From an uncultured Eubacteriales bacterium (GTDB taxonomy: Bacteria > Bacillota > Clostridia > Christensenellales > Aristaeellaceae), in contig CADAQF010000005.1 of the NCBI GenBank assembly GCA_902790015.1, forward strand, positions 24,738-88,737: 64,000 nucleotides of DNA, written 5' to 3'. Within the stretch, counting starts at the first letter, position 1, and the number at the start of each line of letters is the position of its first letter. A model generated the notes under the pieces. It was not told the DNA's origin. It saw nothing but the letters and a program-made list of their open reading frames with translations, and did not search any database. Positions 1 through 9,879 of the stretch are shown here, in pieces. The position numbers and the translations under genes are program-made.

Positions 1-997
1 GGTCAGCAACGTGCTGGTCACCATCCCCAAGCGCACGGATTTTACCGTCACCGCCTACGGCGAGGACTTCTGCCAGGTCGAATACAAGGGCATGACCGGG
101 TACGTCAAAAACGACTTTTCAACCAAGCTCAAGCTGCCTGAAGACGTGAATGCCGTGCCCTACCAGGCCCGCTCCAATTTTCCCCTGTCCCTTTTTTCCT
201 CCCGGGAGGAACTGACCTTCCGCGGGGACGAGCTTTTTGTCCTGAAAAGCGCCCTCGTGTTTAAGGACGGCGGCATGGCCGAAACGAAGGGAAAGGCCGA
301 GCTGCGCCTTTTGCCCGACACCCGTCCCTTCCTTTTCGGCACCAACAACGCAGGGCAGGACCTGTGGGCCATGGTCTGGTCGGGCACCAGGACGTCCCTG
401 ACCATCGGCGTGGTGGTCGCCCTTTTCCAGGCGCTGTTAGGCATCCTGATCGGCGTTCTGTGGGGCTACGTCCGCTCGCTTGACCGGCTGTTGACCGAGG
501 TCTACAATGTCATCGACAATATCCCCACCACCATCGTGCTGATTTTGATCTCCTACATCATGCGCCCCGGCGTGCGCACGCTGATATTCGCCATGAGCAT
601 CACCGGCTGGGTGGGCATGGCCCGCTTCGTCCGCAACCAGATCATCATCATCCGCGACCGGGACTATAACCTGGCCTCCCGCTGCCTGGGCACGGGCACG
701 GCGCGCATCATCACCCGCAACCTGCTGCCCTATCTGGTGTCGGTCATCATGCTGCGCATGGCGCTGGCGGTGCCGGGGGCCATCGGCAGCGAGGTATTCA
801 TCACCTATATCGGCCTGGGCCTTCCGGTCAGCATCCCCTCCTTAGGCAACCTCATCAACGTCGGCCGCAAGCTCCTGGCCACCTCTTCCAGCTATCAGCT
901 GGTGTTCCCCACCATCGTGCTGTCCGTGATCACTGTCTCTTTCTATATCATCGGCAACGCCTTCGCCGACGCCGCCGACCCCAAAAACCATCTGTGA
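1..997 (+). CDS. oppC: Oligopeptide/dipeptide ABC transporter permease, OppC/DppC type (5' partial)
   Basis: Inner-membrane permease of a peptide importer; the reading frame is already open at base 2, so the first transmembrane segment and start lie outside the window. Seen: after an extracytoplasmic stretch, the family motif around LFGTNNAGQDLWAMVWSG, then about five hydrophobic segments and the cytoplasmic EAA-like loop (GTGTARIITRNLLP). The first 45 visible residues (IPKRTDFTVTAYGEDFCQVE, then KGMTGYVK) read like a bacterial SH3 domain, which is not usual in the first loop of OppC. oppD follows after a 15-base gap with its own ribosome site, so this is one operon. The permease call is firm; the SH3 reading is an inference from pattern. 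Confidence 0.9.
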   Translation, partial: VSNVLVTIPKRTDFTVTAYGEDFCQVEYKGMTGYVKNDFSTKLKLPEDVNAVPYQARSNFPLSLFSSREELTFRGDELFVLKSALVFKDGGMAETKGKAELRLLPDTRPFLFGTNNAGQDLWAMVWSGTRTSLTIGVVVALFQALLGILIGVLWGYVRSLDRLLTEVYNVIDNIPTTIVLILISYIMRPGVRTLIFAMSITGWVGMARFVRNQIIIIRDRDYNLASRCLGTGTARIITRNLLPYLVSVIMLRMALAVPGAIGSEVFITYIGLGLPVSIPSLGNLINVGRKLLATSSSYQLVFPTIVLSVITVSFYIIGNAFADAADPKNHL

Positions 998-1012
998 AAG
1001 GAGACTTTGCCG

Positions 1013-2044
1013 ATGGATAAGGATATCGTGCTTTCCGTCCGCAACCTGAACGTGAAGTTCTCCCTGCGCGGCAAGGTGCTCCACGCCATCCGGGACGTTT
1101 CCCTGGACCTGTACAGGGGGGAGACCCTGGCCATCGTGGGGGAGTCCGGCTCGGGCAAGTCCGTGCTCACCAAGACCTTCATGGGCCTGCTGGACGCCAA
1201 CGGCTGGGTGGACAGCGGCAGCATCCTGTATGAGGGCAATGATCTGGCCCAATACAAGACCGAAAAGGAATGGCTGACCATCCGGGGCCGGGAGATCGCC
1301 ATGGTTTTGCAGGACCCCATGACCAGCCTGAACCCGCTCAAGACCGTCGGCGCGCAGATCGAGGAAGCGCTTTTGCTTCACCGGCAGCTCACGCCTGCCC
1401 AGGCGCACCAGCGCATGATCGAGATCATGACCGACGTCGGCATTTCAGACCCGGAGCGCCGCTCCCGCCAGTATCCGCACGAGTTTTCGGGCGGCATGCG
1501 CCAGCGCGTGGTCATCGCCATCGCCGTGGCCTGCAAGCCCCAGATCCTCATCTGCGACGAACCCACCACCGCCCTGGACGTGACCATCCAGGCCCAGATC
1601 CTGCAATTGATCCGCGACCTTGTCCATAAATACCACCTGACCACGGTCTATATCACCCACGACCTGGGCGTGGTCGCCAACGTGGCCGACCGGGTCGCGG
1701 TCATGTACGCGGGGGACATCGTGGAGGTCGGCACCAGCCGGGAGGTATTCTACGACGCCCGCCACCCCTACACCTGGGCGCTTTTGTCCTCCCTTCCGCA
1801 GCTGGGCGTCAGGGGGGAAAAGCTCTTTTCCATCCGCGGCACGCCGCCCAACCTCTATCTGCCCATCAAAGGGGACGCCTTTGCCCCGCGCAACCCCTAT
1901 GCCCTGAAGATCGACTTTGAGGAGCGTCCGCCCTTTTTCGAGATATCGCCCACCCATAAGGCCCGTACCTGGCTGCTGCATCCGGACGCCCCGGCGGTGG
2001 AGCCTCCCGCGGTGCTCAAACGGCTCAAGCAGGAGGAATACTGA
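1013..2044 (+). CDS. oppD: Oligopeptide ABC transporter ATP-binding protein OppD
   Basis: Cytoplasmic ATPase that powers peptide import. Walker A GESGSGKS is at residues 43-50, followed by the Q-loop ([10 protein letters not shown]), signature FSGGMRQRV, Walker [13 protein letters not shown] and the switch histidine ITHDLG. I choose the ATG at 1013, nine bases after AAAGGAG, rather than the TTG at 1007, which is too close to that site. The C-terminal oligopeptide extension is present ([13 protein letters not shown]), but the cysteine cluster often found near the end of OppD/DppD is absent ([10 protein letters not shown] instead). The stop overlaps the oppF start as TGATG, implying translational coupling. 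Confidence 0.95.
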   Translation: MDKDIVLSVRNLNVKFSLRGKVLHAIRDVSLDLYRGETLAIVGESGSGKSVLTKTFMGLLDANGWVDSGSILYEGNDLAQYKTEKEWLTIRGREIAMVLQDPMTSLNPLKTVGAQIEEALLLHRQLTPAQAHQRMIEIMTDVGISDPERRSRQYPHEFSGGMRQRVVIAIAVACKPQILICDEPTTALDVTIQAQILQLIRDLVHKYHLTTVYITHDLGVVANVADRVAVMYAGDIVEVGTSREVFYDARHPYTWALLSSLPQLGVRGEKLFSIRGTPPNLYLPIKGDAFAPRNPYALKIDFEERPPFFEISPTHKARTWLLHPDAPAVEPPAVLKRLKQEEY

Positions 2045-2976
2045 TGCCGCAGGAAAAACAGACGCTCCTGTCCGTCCGGGACATGCACGTGACCTTCGGC
2101 GAACGGCGGCATAAATTCGAGGCCGTCCGCGGGGTCAGCTTCGATATCTATAAAGGGGAGACCTTCGGCCTGGTGGGCGAGTCCGGCTCAGGCAAGACCA
2201 CCATCGGCCGCGCCATCATCCGCATCTATCCGGTCAGCGCCGGGGAGATCATTTTTGAAGGGGAAAGGATCAGCGGCCGCATCCCCAAACAGCTGGACAG
2301 GCAGATCACCCAGAAGATCCAGATGATTTTCCAGGATCCCATGGCCTCCCTCAACGAGCGGGCCAAGGTGGATTATATCGTGTCCGAGGGCCTGTACAAC
2401 GTGGCCCGGGGGCTTACCCCCCAGCAGCGCAAGGAGCGCGTGGACCAGGCGCTGCGCGAGGTGGGCCTGCTGCCCGAGTTCGCCAGCCGCTTTCCCCACG
2501 AGTTTTCGGGCGGCCAGCGCCAGCGCATCGGCATCGCCCGGGCGCTGATCATGCAGCCCGAATTCGTGATCGCCGACGAGCCCATTTCAGCCCTCGACGT
2601 GTCCATCCGCGCCCAGGTGCTGAACCTGATGGCCGAGCTTCAGCAAAAAAGGGGCCTGACCTATCTGTTCATCTCGCACGACCTTTCCGTCATGCGTTTC
2701 ATCTGCGACCGCATCGCGGTCATCCACAGGGGCCTGCTGGTGGAGCTTTCGGATACCGAGGAGCTTTTTGCCCACCCCATGCACCCCTATACCCGGGCCC
2801 TGCTTTCGGCCATCCCCGAACCCTCGCCGGATACCGCCGGCAAAAAGCCCCTGGTGACCTACGACGAAAGCGTCCACCACTACGAAAACGATCCTCCAGC
2901 CTGGACGGAGCTGGCGCCCGGCCATTTTGTGCTCGCCAACGCGGAGGAACTGGAACAATACCGGAAGGCGTACTGA
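2044..2976 (+). CDS. oppF: Oligopeptide ABC transporter ATP-binding protein OppF
   Basis: Second ATPase of the peptide importer, expected to pair with OppD. Walker A GESGSGKT is at residues 45-52, signature [15 protein letters not shown], Walker [13 protein letters not shown], switch ISHDLS; the C-terminal [15 protein letters not shown] segment is typical of OppF/DppF. Start ATG overlaps the oppD stop by one base. The length, 310 residues, is normal for the family. The alr start codon immediately follows the stop, so the racemase is probably co-transcribed with the importer. Confidence 0.95.
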   Translation: MPQEKQTLLSVRDMHVTFGERRHKFEAVRGVSFDIYKGETFGLVGESGSGKTTIGRAIIRIYPVSAGEIIFEGERISGRIPKQLDRQITQKIQMIFQDPMASLNERAKVDYIVSEGLYNVARGLTPQQRKERVDQALREVGLLPEFASRFPHEFSGGQRQRIGIARALIMQPEFVIADEPISALDVSIRAQVLNLMAELQQKRGLTYLFISHDLSVMRFICDRIAVIHRGLLVELSDTEELFAHPMHPYTRALLSAIPEPSPDTAGKKPLVTYDESVHHYENDPPAWTELAPGHFVLANAEELEQYRKAY

Positions 2977-4104
2977 ATGAACGAAACGATGGCAAAGGCC
3001 CGCTGCTGGGCCGAGGTGCTGGAGGACGGCCTGATCGCCAATTACCGGGAGGCCCTGAGCCTGCTGAAGCCGGGCGTTAAGATGATCTGCGTGCTCAAGG
3101 CGGACGGCTACGGCCTGGGCGCTGCGGAGGTGGGCCAAACGCTCTGGGAGCAGGGCGCGCGGCATTTCGCCGTGGCCTGCTTTACCGAGGCACGGGAGCT
3201 GATCGCCGCGCTGCCGGAGGCCTTCGTGCTGGTGCTGGGCCGCACCGCGGACTGCGAGATGGAGGAAGCCGTCCGTTTGGGCCTGAGGCTCACGGCAGGC
3301 TCGGGGGAGGAGCTTCATGCCCTGTCCGCCGCCGCCGGGAAGTTAGGCTTGCCCGCCCGCGTCCATATCAAGCTGGACACCGGGCTTCATCGCCTGGGCT
3401 TTTTATCCGGGGAGGAGGCTTTGCCATATCTGGCGCTTCAGGATATCGACTACGAGGGGCTTTACAGCCACCTGGCCCTGCGTGGGCCCGAGCAGACGGA
3501 GCGGCAGTGCGCTTTATTCAGGCAGGAGGTCAGTTTCCTGAAAGAAAAAGGCCATGCCTTTCCCATGGTCCACCTGCTGGATTCCATCGGCCTGGTCAGA
3601 CGGCCTGAGGACCAGTATGACGCCGTCCGGGCGGGGGCCTTCCTTTACGGCAACGTCCCGCCGGATTACGCGCGCTTTGACCGGCGGTGTCCGACCGTGC
3701 GCTTCTGCGCCCGGGTAACAAGGGTACAATGGGTCCCCGCCGGGGAAGGCGTGGGCTACGGGGAGGAACCGCTTGAGCGGGATACCCTGGTCGCCACCCT
3801 GGCCGCCGGCTATGTGGACGGCTATCCCCGGCTTTTGCAGCGGCTTGGCGAGGTAGAACTGCACGGAAAAAGGGCGCGGGTACTTGGCCGCGTCTGCATG
3901 GACCAGATGATGGTCGACGTGACGGACATCCCGGAAACCGAGCCGGGGGACACGGCGGTGCTGCTGGGGGACGGCATTTCCCTCAACGAGTTCGCCGCCT
4001 GGGGGGACATGAACCGCAACGAGGTCACCTGCATGATCGGCCGCCGCGTTCCCAGGATCTATTTGAGGGACGGCCGGACGCGGGCTGTCGTCTGCCGGCT
4101 GTGA
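2977..4104 (+). CDS. alr: Alanine racemase
   Basis: PLP enzyme interconverting L- and D-alanine for peptidoglycan. The PLP lysine is K41 in VLKADGYGLG (usually VVKANAYGHG) and the second catalytic base is Y261 in GVGYGEE. Other family marks are HIKLDTGLHRLGF, GVGYG and the C-terminal VCMDQMMVDVT. At 375 residues it has the usual length. The ATG at 2977 abuts the oppF stop; an ATG at 2989 is an alternative start. Being placed behind a peptide importer hints at a link between peptide uptake and wall precursor supply, but that is only an inference. Confidence 0.95.
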   Translation: MNETMAKARCWAEVLEDGLIANYREALSLLKPGVKMICVLKADGYGLGAAEVGQTLWEQGARHFAVACFTEARELIAALPEAFVLVLGRTADCEMEEAVRLGLRLTAGSGEELHALSAAAGKLGLPARVHIKLDTGLHRLGFLSGEEALPYLALQDIDYEGLYSHLALRGPEQTERQCALFRQEVSFLKEKGHAFPMVHLLDSIGLVRRPEDQYDAVRAGAFLYGNVPPDYARFDRRCPTVRFCARVTRVQWVPAGEGVGYGEEPLERDTLVATLAAGYVDGYPRLLQRLGEVELHGKRARVLGRVCMDQMMVDVTDIPETEPGDTAVLLGDGISLNEFAAWGDMNRNEVTCMIGRRVPRIYLRDGRTRAVVCRL

Positions 4105-4356
4105 ACCGGGGACGGGATTTTCGGCCCGCCCTTAAGCAGGCGTCCGTCCTTGTCTTCCGTCGGCTTTTTTACGGCCCTGCTGCCGGGCGCCGGAGGGGCT
4201 GAAAAAAGTTGATAAAAATGTAATAAAGGCATTGTTTCTGTAATACAATTTTAACAAATGTATATTCTGGTACCGGATGATGCTGGGCGCTTTCGAGGAA
4301 GGCGGCCCGGTTTTCTGATCCGGTTTTTTGGCGCAAAAGTATTTTTTCAGTCGCGC
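4105..4356. other. Intergenic region alr-yicC
   Basis: About 250 bases before the yicC promoter. I see AT-rich sequence near 4200-4260 but no clear terminator hairpin after alr and no conserved RNA motif. A reading frame that is open from 4258 into yicC lacks a ribosome site and is not counted as coding. Confidence 0.5.
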
Positions 4357-4385
4357 TTTTCATCAGGCCGATTTCATGGTATAAT
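4357..4385 (+). promoter_or_regulatory. Sigma-A type promoter for the yicC-gmk run
   Basis: TTTTCA (4357-4362), a 17-base spacer and a perfect TATAAT (4380-4385), about 60 bases upstream of the yicC start. Optimal spacing and -10 box make this a credible housekeeping promoter for the long operon that follows. Confidence 0.65.
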
Positions 4386-4446
4386 ACAAAAAGGAAGATT
4401 TCGCTTATTAAGTGAATGCTTCCGCGAACAGGAAGGAGGCATCGCT

Positions 4447-5322
4447 TTGCTGAGCATGACCGGTTACGGCAGCGCGGCGGTACAAAGGAACCAAAGGGAA
4501 GTGACGGCGGAGATCAGAACGGTGAACCATCGTTTCCTGGATCTGTCGATGAAGCTGCCCAAGGGGTTCCTCAAATGGGAGGACGCCGTTCGCCGGCAGG
4601 TATCCCAGAAGCTTTCGAGGGGGCACGCCGATATATTCGTGACCTACCGCAACCGCCGGGAGGACGCCGTGCAGGTGGAACTGAACGCCCCGCTGCTTAA
4701 GCAGTATGTGGCGGCGGTGGAGCAGATGGCCGCGGACGGATTGCCGCCCGGGACCGCCCTGCCGGACGCCTCGTATTACGCGTCCCTGCCGGGCGTACTG
4801 ACCGAACAGAGCGCGCCGGACGACGAGGACGAGGTGGCGGCGCTGCTCAGTGAGGCGCTTGAGGAAGCGCTGCGCGGCGTGGGGGAGATGCGCGCCCGGG
4901 AGGGCGAAGCACTGAAAAAGGACCTGGGCGCGCACCTGAGCGCCCTGAAGGAGCTGCACGCCCTGATGGAGGAGCCTGCCCGGGAAGCGCCGGCGCTGTA
5001 CGCAAGGCAGCTGGCCGCCAGGCTCAATCAGCTGGGCGCGTCGGTATCCGAGGAAAGGCTTTCCCAGGAGGTGGCGCTTTTTGCCGACCGCGCGGCGGTG
5101 GACGAGGAGCTGTCCCGCCTTTCGTCCCATATAGCCCAGATGGAAAAACTGCTGGACAGCCCCGGGCCGGTGGGCAAGAAGCTGGACTTTCTTCTGCAGG
5201 AAATGAACCGGGAGGTCAACACCATCGCCTCCAAATCCCCGTCGCTTGCGCTGACCGATCTGGCGGTGAACGCCAAGAACGAAATCGAAAAGCTGCGCGA
5301 GCAGGCGCAGAATGTGGAGTGA
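4447..5322 (+). CDS. yicC: YicC family endoribonuclease-like protein
   Basis: Member of the YicC/YloC family (YicC_N plus DUF1732), whose E. coli member is reported to be an endoribonuclease. Seen: N-terminal LSMTGYGSA, KLPKGFLKWED, and the C-terminal block KKLDFLLQEMNREVNTIASKS that defines the family. I choose TTG at 4447, seven bases after GGAGG, giving the normal 291 residues; the frame is open further upstream without a ribosome site. It is followed by gmk as in most Firmicutes, although the small RemA/DUF370 gene that often sits between them is missing. Confidence 0.92.
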   Translation: MLSMTGYGSAAVQRNQREVTAEIRTVNHRFLDLSMKLPKGFLKWEDAVRRQVSQKLSRGHADIFVTYRNRREDAVQVELNAPLLKQYVAAVEQMAADGLPPGTALPDASYYASLPGVLTEQSAPDDEDEVAALLSEALEEALRGVGEMRAREGEALKKDLGAHLSALKELHALMEEPAREAPALYARQLAARLNQLGASVSEERLSQEVALFADRAAVDEELSRLSSHIAQMEKLLDSPGPVGKKLDFLLQEMNREVNTIASKSPSLALTDLAVNAKNEIEKLREQAQNVE

Positions 5323-5395
5323 GATGCTGCCGCCCCGTCCGCCGGGGTTCCCGAAGCTTTGCGCGGGCGGGCGTCACATAAGGAAGGAGCACCCA

Positions 5396-6001
5396 ATGAT
5401 TGAACACAGGGAACAGATGCTGCTGGTGATCTCCGGCCCGTCGGGCACGGGCAAGGGGACGCTGGCCTCGATGCTGCTTAAGGAGGACCCGTCTTTCGCG
5501 TTCTCCATCAGCGCGACCACCCGCCCCAGGCGGGACTACGAGGAGGAGGGCGTCCACTATTTCTTCATCAGCGAGGAAAAATTCGACGCGCTTCTGCGCC
5601 AGGGTGAGTTCCTGGAGCACGCCGAGGTGCACGGGCACCGCTACGGGACGCTCAAAAGCCAGGTGCGGTCGCTGATGGATCAGGGCAGGAACGTGCTGCT
5701 GGACATCGACACCCAGGGCGCCAGGCAGGTGCTGCAGAACGCGCCGGACTGCGTGTCCGTTTTCATCGCCCCGCCCAGCTTCGGGGCCTTGAGGGAACGG
5801 CTGGAGGGCCGCAACACCGACGGGCCCGATGAAATAGCCCGAAGGGTATCTTACGCCCACGAGGAGGTCCGCCATATCCGGATGTACGAGTACGCCGTCG
5901 TCAACGACGACCTGCAGACGGCCTTTTCGCAGCTTAAGTCCATCGTCGAGGCCGAAAAGCAGAGCACGGCCCGCTATATGCCCGAGGTCGGGGAGGAATG
6001 A
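5396..6001 (+). CDS. gmk: Guanylate kinase
   Basis: Phosphorylates GMP to GDP with ATP. The P-loop GPSGTGKG is at residues 14-21, followed by the GMP-binding stretch FSISATTRPRRDYEEEGVHY and the lid region (EGRNTDGPDEIARR). 201 residues is usual. ATG at 5396 has AAGGAG seven bases upstream; the frame is open further 5' but without a start signal. It lies between yicC and rpoZ in the conserved order. Confidence 0.96.
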   Translation: MIEHREQMLLVISGPSGTGKGTLASMLLKEDPSFAFSISATTRPRRDYEEEGVHYFFISEEKFDALLRQGEFLEHAEVHGHRYGTLKSQVRSLMDQGRNVLLDIDTQGARQVLQNAPDCVSVFIAPPSFGALRERLEGRNTDGPDEIARRVSYAHEEVRHIRMYEYAVVNDDLQTAFSQLKSIVEAEKQSTARYMPEVGEE

Positions 6002-6135
6002 CCCGGACGCCGCCTGATAAGGAAAGCCCGAAAACGCCGCGCGGAAGGCCCCATTGACCAAAGGCCGCCTTTTAAGCGCGGAAGACGCCTGTTTTCAAAT
6101 ACCCTATGCGCTGATATCTGAAGGAGGAAAAACAC

Positions 6136-6351
6136 ATGCCTATCAACAAACCGTCCATCGACGAGATCTGCCAGAAGGTGGACAGCCGCTATACCCTCGT
6201 CTGCGCCTCGGCCAAAAGGGCCCGGGAACTGATCGACAACGCCCAGCCGCTGGTGGATCCAAAGGACAGAAAGCCCGTTTCCGTCGCCGTGGACGAGATC
6301 AACCGGGGCCTGCTTGAATACCATCGGAACATCGAGGACGAGGACAACTGA
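6136..6351 (+). CDS. rpoZ: DNA-directed RNA polymerase omega subunit
   Basis: Small RNA polymerase subunit that helps fold and hold beta-prime. Seen: SRYTLVCASAKRARELID, the conserved omega core helix (usually YxLVxxxAKRARQL), then KPVSVAVDEINRGLLEY. 71 residues. AAGGAGG lies eight bases before the ATG. The stop overlaps the coaBC start (TGATG). Confidence 0.95.
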   Translation: MPINKPSIDEICQKVDSRYTLVCASAKRARELIDNAQPLVDPKDRKPVSVAVDEINRGLLEYHRNIEDEDN

Positions 6352-7562
6352 TGAAGGACCAAAAAACCCACACGGTGGTGCTGGGCGTGACCGGAGGCAT
6401 CGCCGCGTACAAGGCGTGTGAGGTCGTGTCAAGGCTTACGAAGGCCGGGGTCGGGGTGCACGTGATCATGACCCAGAACGCCACCCGCCTGGTGGCGCCG
6501 CTGACCTTCCAGACCCTGTCCCGCCAGCCGGTGGTGACGGATACCTTCGCGCCGCCGGTAACCTTTGAGGTGGAGCATATCGCGCTGGCGCAGCGGGCAG
6601 ACGTTTTCCTGATCGCCCCGGCGACGGCCAACATACTGGCCAAGATGGCCCACGGCATCGCGGACGACATGCTGTCCACCACGGTGCTGGCCACCAGGGC
6701 GCCGGTGCTGGTGGCCCCGGCCATGAACACCGCCATGTGGGAAAACCCCGCCACGCAGGAAAACCTGCGCGTACTGAAAGCGCGCGGCGTCCGTACGGTG
6801 GGCCCGGCGGGCGGGCTTTTGGCCTGCGGGGATACGGGGATCGGCCGCATGGCGGAGCCTGAGGAGATCGTGCGGGAGACGCTCCGGCTGCTTGAGGGAA
6901 AAGACGACCTCAGAGGCCTCAGGGTGCTGGTGACGGCCGGCCCTACGCGGGAAGCGCTCGACCCGGTACGGTTTCTGACCAACCGCTCCAGCGGGAAGAT
7001 GGGCTATGCCATCGCCCGCGCCGCGCAGAGGCGGGGCGCCGAGGTGACGCTGGTGTCCGGCCCGGTGCGGCTGGATGCGCCGGCGGGCGTACACGTGATC
7101 GGCGTTGAGTCCACGGAGGACCTCCTTTCGGTCATGAGGAGGGAGGCGCCCGGACAGGACGTGGTCATCCAGGCCGCCGCGCCGGCGGACTACCGGCCAA
7201 TGACGCAGGCGGAACAGAAGATCAAAAAGGAGAAGGGCGAAAACCTGATCCTGACGCTGGTCGAGACGGAGGACGTCGCGGCCGCCATCGGGCGCGACAA
7301 GCGTCCGGGGCAGACGTTCGTGGGCTTCGCCGCGGAGACGGAGAAGGTACTGGAGCACGCCCGGGGCAAGCTCGACAAAAAGGGCCTGGACCTGATCGTG
7401 GCCAACGACGTGACCCGGCCCGGAGCGGGCTTTGACGTGGACACCAACATCGTCACCCTGATCGACCGGGAGGAAGTCAGAGAATACCCGATGCTTTCCA
7501 AGGACGAGGTGGCGGACCGGATACTGGACCGGACGCTGGAAATACGGAACGCGCGGGGATAA
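6351..7562 (+). CDS. coaBC: Bifunctional phosphopantothenoylcysteine decarboxylase/phosphopantothenate-cysteine ligase
   Basis: Two steps of coenzyme A synthesis in one protein. N-terminal flavoprotein domain (about 1-180): LGVTGGIAAYKA, active-site H76 in FEVEHIALA, the PAMNTAMW substrate-recognition motif and the GLLACGDTGIGRM loop with the catalytic cysteine. C-terminal CoaB domain (about 185-403): VTAGPTREALDPVRFLTNRSSGKMG and the KIKKEKGENL block. 403 residues is normal. It is translationally coupled to rpoZ and followed by priA, as in other Firmicutes. Confidence 0.96.
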   Translation: MKDQKTHTVVLGVTGGIAAYKACEVVSRLTKAGVGVHVIMTQNATRLVAPLTFQTLSRQPVVTDTFAPPVTFEVEHIALAQRADVFLIAPATANILAKMAHGIADDMLSTTVLATRAPVLVAPAMNTAMWENPATQENLRVLKARGVRTVGPAGGLLACGDTGIGRMAEPEEIVRETLRLLEGKDDLRGLRVLVTAGPTREALDPVRFLTNRSSGKMGYAIARAAQRRGAEVTLVSGPVRLDAPAGVHVIGVESTEDLLSVMRREAPGQDVVIQAAAPADYRPMTQAEQKIKKEKGENLILTLVETEDVAAAIGRDKRPGQTFVGFAAETEKVLEHARGKLDKKGLDLIVANDVTRPGAGFDVDTNIVTLIDREEVREYPMLSKDEVADRILDRTLEIRNARG

Positions 7563-7577
7563 CGAAAGGGAAACAGC

Positions 7578-9827
7578 TTGTTTGCGCAGGTGATCGTGGA
7601 TATCAATGCCGCTGAGATCGACCGGGTGTTTGATTACCGGGTGCCCGACGGCATGAAGATCGGGCCGGGCTGGCGGGTCAAAATCCCGTTCGGGCCGAGG
7701 GAAAAGGAGGGCTATGTCCTTTCCCTGAGCGAAAAAACCGAGGTGCCCGCGGACAGGCTTAGGGACATCATCGCCCCTTTGGAGGATTATCCTGCCCTGA
7801 CCGGGCCGCTGATCGAACTGGCCAGGGAAATGTGCGGGACGTTCCGCTGCACGATGTCCACGGCTTTGAGGCTGATGATCCCGGCGCAGATGCGGGGCGG
7901 GCGGGTGAAGATCAAAAAGGAGCCCGCAGCCCGGATCCTGCTCAAGGGGGATGAGCTTAATCAGTATCTGAACAGCCTGAACAAGCGGGCGGTGCGCAAA
8001 AGGATACTGCTTACCTACCTGTCGGACGGGGAGGAGCACCCCCTGTCAGACATCCGCGCCGTGGTCAGGGACCCTGTGCCGCTGCTCAGGGAGCTGAGCG
8101 AAGAGGGCGCTTGTTCCGTGTTCGAGCGCGAGGTGATGCGAAAGCCGCTTTCCTTTGTGCAGGCGCAGCCCGACAAGGTGCCCACGGAGGAACAGCTGGA
8201 GGCGCTGGAGGAGCTTGAAGCGGCGCTTGACGCCTGCGACAGGGGCGCGGACGAAAGGCTCAGGCGGTGCTTTCTTTTGAACGGGGTGACGGGCTCGGGC
8301 AAGACGGAGGTCTATATGCATCTGGCCCGGCGCTGCCTGGACCGGGGAAAAAGCGTGATCGTACTGGTGCCGGAGATCGCCCTGACCGCCCAGATGGTGG
8401 ACTGGTTCGAGGGCCGCTTCGGGGCGCTGGCGGCGGTATTGCATTCCCGGCTCACGCCGGGGGAAAGATACGACGAATGGCGGCGCATCCGCCGGGGCGA
8501 GGCGCGGCTGGTGATCGGGGCGCGGTCGGCGGTGTTCGCGCCGGTTGAAAACCTGGGCGCCGTCATCGTGGACGAGGAGCACGAGCCCAGTTTCTTTTCG
8601 GAAAGCTTTCCCCAGTACGACGCCCGGCAGATCGCCCTGAGCCGCGCCAGACGGGAAAACGCCGTGGTGCTTTTGGGAAGCGCCACGCCGAGCATCTATT
8701 CCTTTGCGATGGCGCGGCGGGGGGACTATGTGCTATTGGAAATGCGCCGCCGCGTCAACGGCCGGCCCCTGCCCCAGGTGGACGTGGTGGACATGCGGCG
8801 GGAGCTGGCCCTGGGCAACCGGAGCATTTTTTCGGAAACGCTCAAGGAAAAGCTGCGCCGGACGGTCAGCGCCGGGCAGCAGGCGATACTGTTCCTGAAC
8901 CGCCGGGGCTACGCCCCGTCCGTCACCTGCCGGCTGTGCGGGGAGACGGTGCGCTGCCGGCGCTGCGACGTGGCGATGGCCTATCACCGCTCAGACGGCC
9001 TTTTGCACTGCCATTACTGCGGCGCCGAAGACCCCATGCCGGTCAGGTGTCCCAGCTGCGGGTCTTCCAGCATCCGCGCGGTGGGCATCGGCACGGAGCG
9101 GGTGGAGGAGGAGGTCAGGAAGCTCTGCCCGGGCGTCAGGACCATCCGCATGGACATGGACACCACCCAGGGCAAAAACGCCCATCAGGAGCTGATCAAC
9201 GCCTTCCGATCCCGCCAGGCCCAGGTGCTGATCGGCACCCAGATGGTCGCCAAGGGGCTGGACTTCCCGCAGGTGACGCTGGTGGGCGCGGTGCTGGCCG
9301 ACCTGTCGCTGACCATGCCCGATTATCGGGCGGCGGAGAGGACATTCCAGCTGCTGGTGCAGGTGGCGGGCCGGGCGGGACGCGCCGGGGAGCCGGGCAG
9401 CGTGGTCATACAGACCTATCAGCCCGACCATTACGCCGTCCAGGCGTCCGTATCGCAGGATTACCGGGCCTATTTTGAAAACGAGTTCGCCCGGCGCAGG
9501 CAGCAGCTCTATCCGCCGTTCACGGTGATAGCCCGCTTCCTGGTGGAGGCGGACGACGGAGCGACCGCCCGGCGGCGCGCCGAGGAGCTGGCGAATAGGG
9601 CGAAGGAATATTTTGAACAGGAAAAGCTGCGCAAAAGGCTGCTTTTCATACGGGCCGACGAGGCGCCGATCTCCTACATAGACAGCCGTTTCCGCGCGCA
9701 GGCGCTGATGAAGCTTTTAAGCCATCCGGACAGCGAAAGGGCGCTGGCGGAGTTTGCCGGATGGGCGGGACGGGAGGACGCGAACGTCCTGATCAATTTC
9801 GAGGTCAACCCTCCGTCGCTGGCGTGA
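7578..9827 (+). CDS. priA: Primosomal replication restart helicase PriA
   Basis: Superfamily 2 helicase that reloads replisomes at stalled forks. Seen in order: N-terminal 3'-DNA-binding domain (VDINAAEIDRVFDYRVP), Walker A GVTGSGKTE, DEAH-type box VDEEHEPSF, and the zinc-binding insert with paired cysteines (CRLCGETVRCRRC, CHYCG, CPSCGS), then helicase motifs IGTQMVAKGLDFP and VAGRAGRAG. 749 residues. Start is TTG at 7578, preceded by AAAGGG; no better start is visible. Confidence 0.96.
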   Translation: MFAQVIVDINAAEIDRVFDYRVPDGMKIGPGWRVKIPFGPREKEGYVLSLSEKTEVPADRLRDIIAPLEDYPALTGPLIELAREMCGTFRCTMSTALRLMIPAQMRGGRVKIKKEPAARILLKGDELNQYLNSLNKRAVRKRILLTYLSDGEEHPLSDIRAVVRDPVPLLRELSEEGACSVFEREVMRKPLSFVQAQPDKVPTEEQLEALEELEAALDACDRGADERLRRCFLLNGVTGSGKTEVYMHLARRCLDRGKSVIVLVPEIALTAQMVDWFEGRFGALAAVLHSRLTPGERYDEWRRIRRGEARLVIGARSAVFAPVENLGAVIVDEEHEPSFFSESFPQYDARQIALSRARRENAVVLLGSATPSIYSFAMARRGDYVLLEMRRRVNGRPLPQVDVVDMRRELALGNRSIFSETLKEKLRRTVSAGQQAILFLNRRGYAPSVTCRLCGETVRCRRCDVAMAYHRSDGLLHCHYCGAEDPMPVRCPSCGSSSIRAVGIGTERVEEEVRKLCPGVRTIRMDMDTTQGKNAHQELINAFRSRQAQVLIGTQMVAKGLDFPQVTLVGAVLADLSLTMPDYRAAERTFQLLVQVAGRAGRAGEPGSVVIQTYQPDHYAVQASVSQDYRAYFENEFARRRQQLYPPFTVIARFLVEADDGATARRRAEELANRAKEYFEQEKLRKRLLFIRADEAPISYIDSRFRAQALMKLLSHPDSERALAEFAGWAGREDANVLINFEVNPPSLA

Positions 9828-9879
9828 GGGACGGACATATCATTTTTCACGGAAATATCGGAAAGAAGAACGGACAGGT

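Noticed and set aside
4105..4210. Terminator after alr
   Set aside because: There are T-runs (cggcttttttacgg) but no stable stem directly before them.
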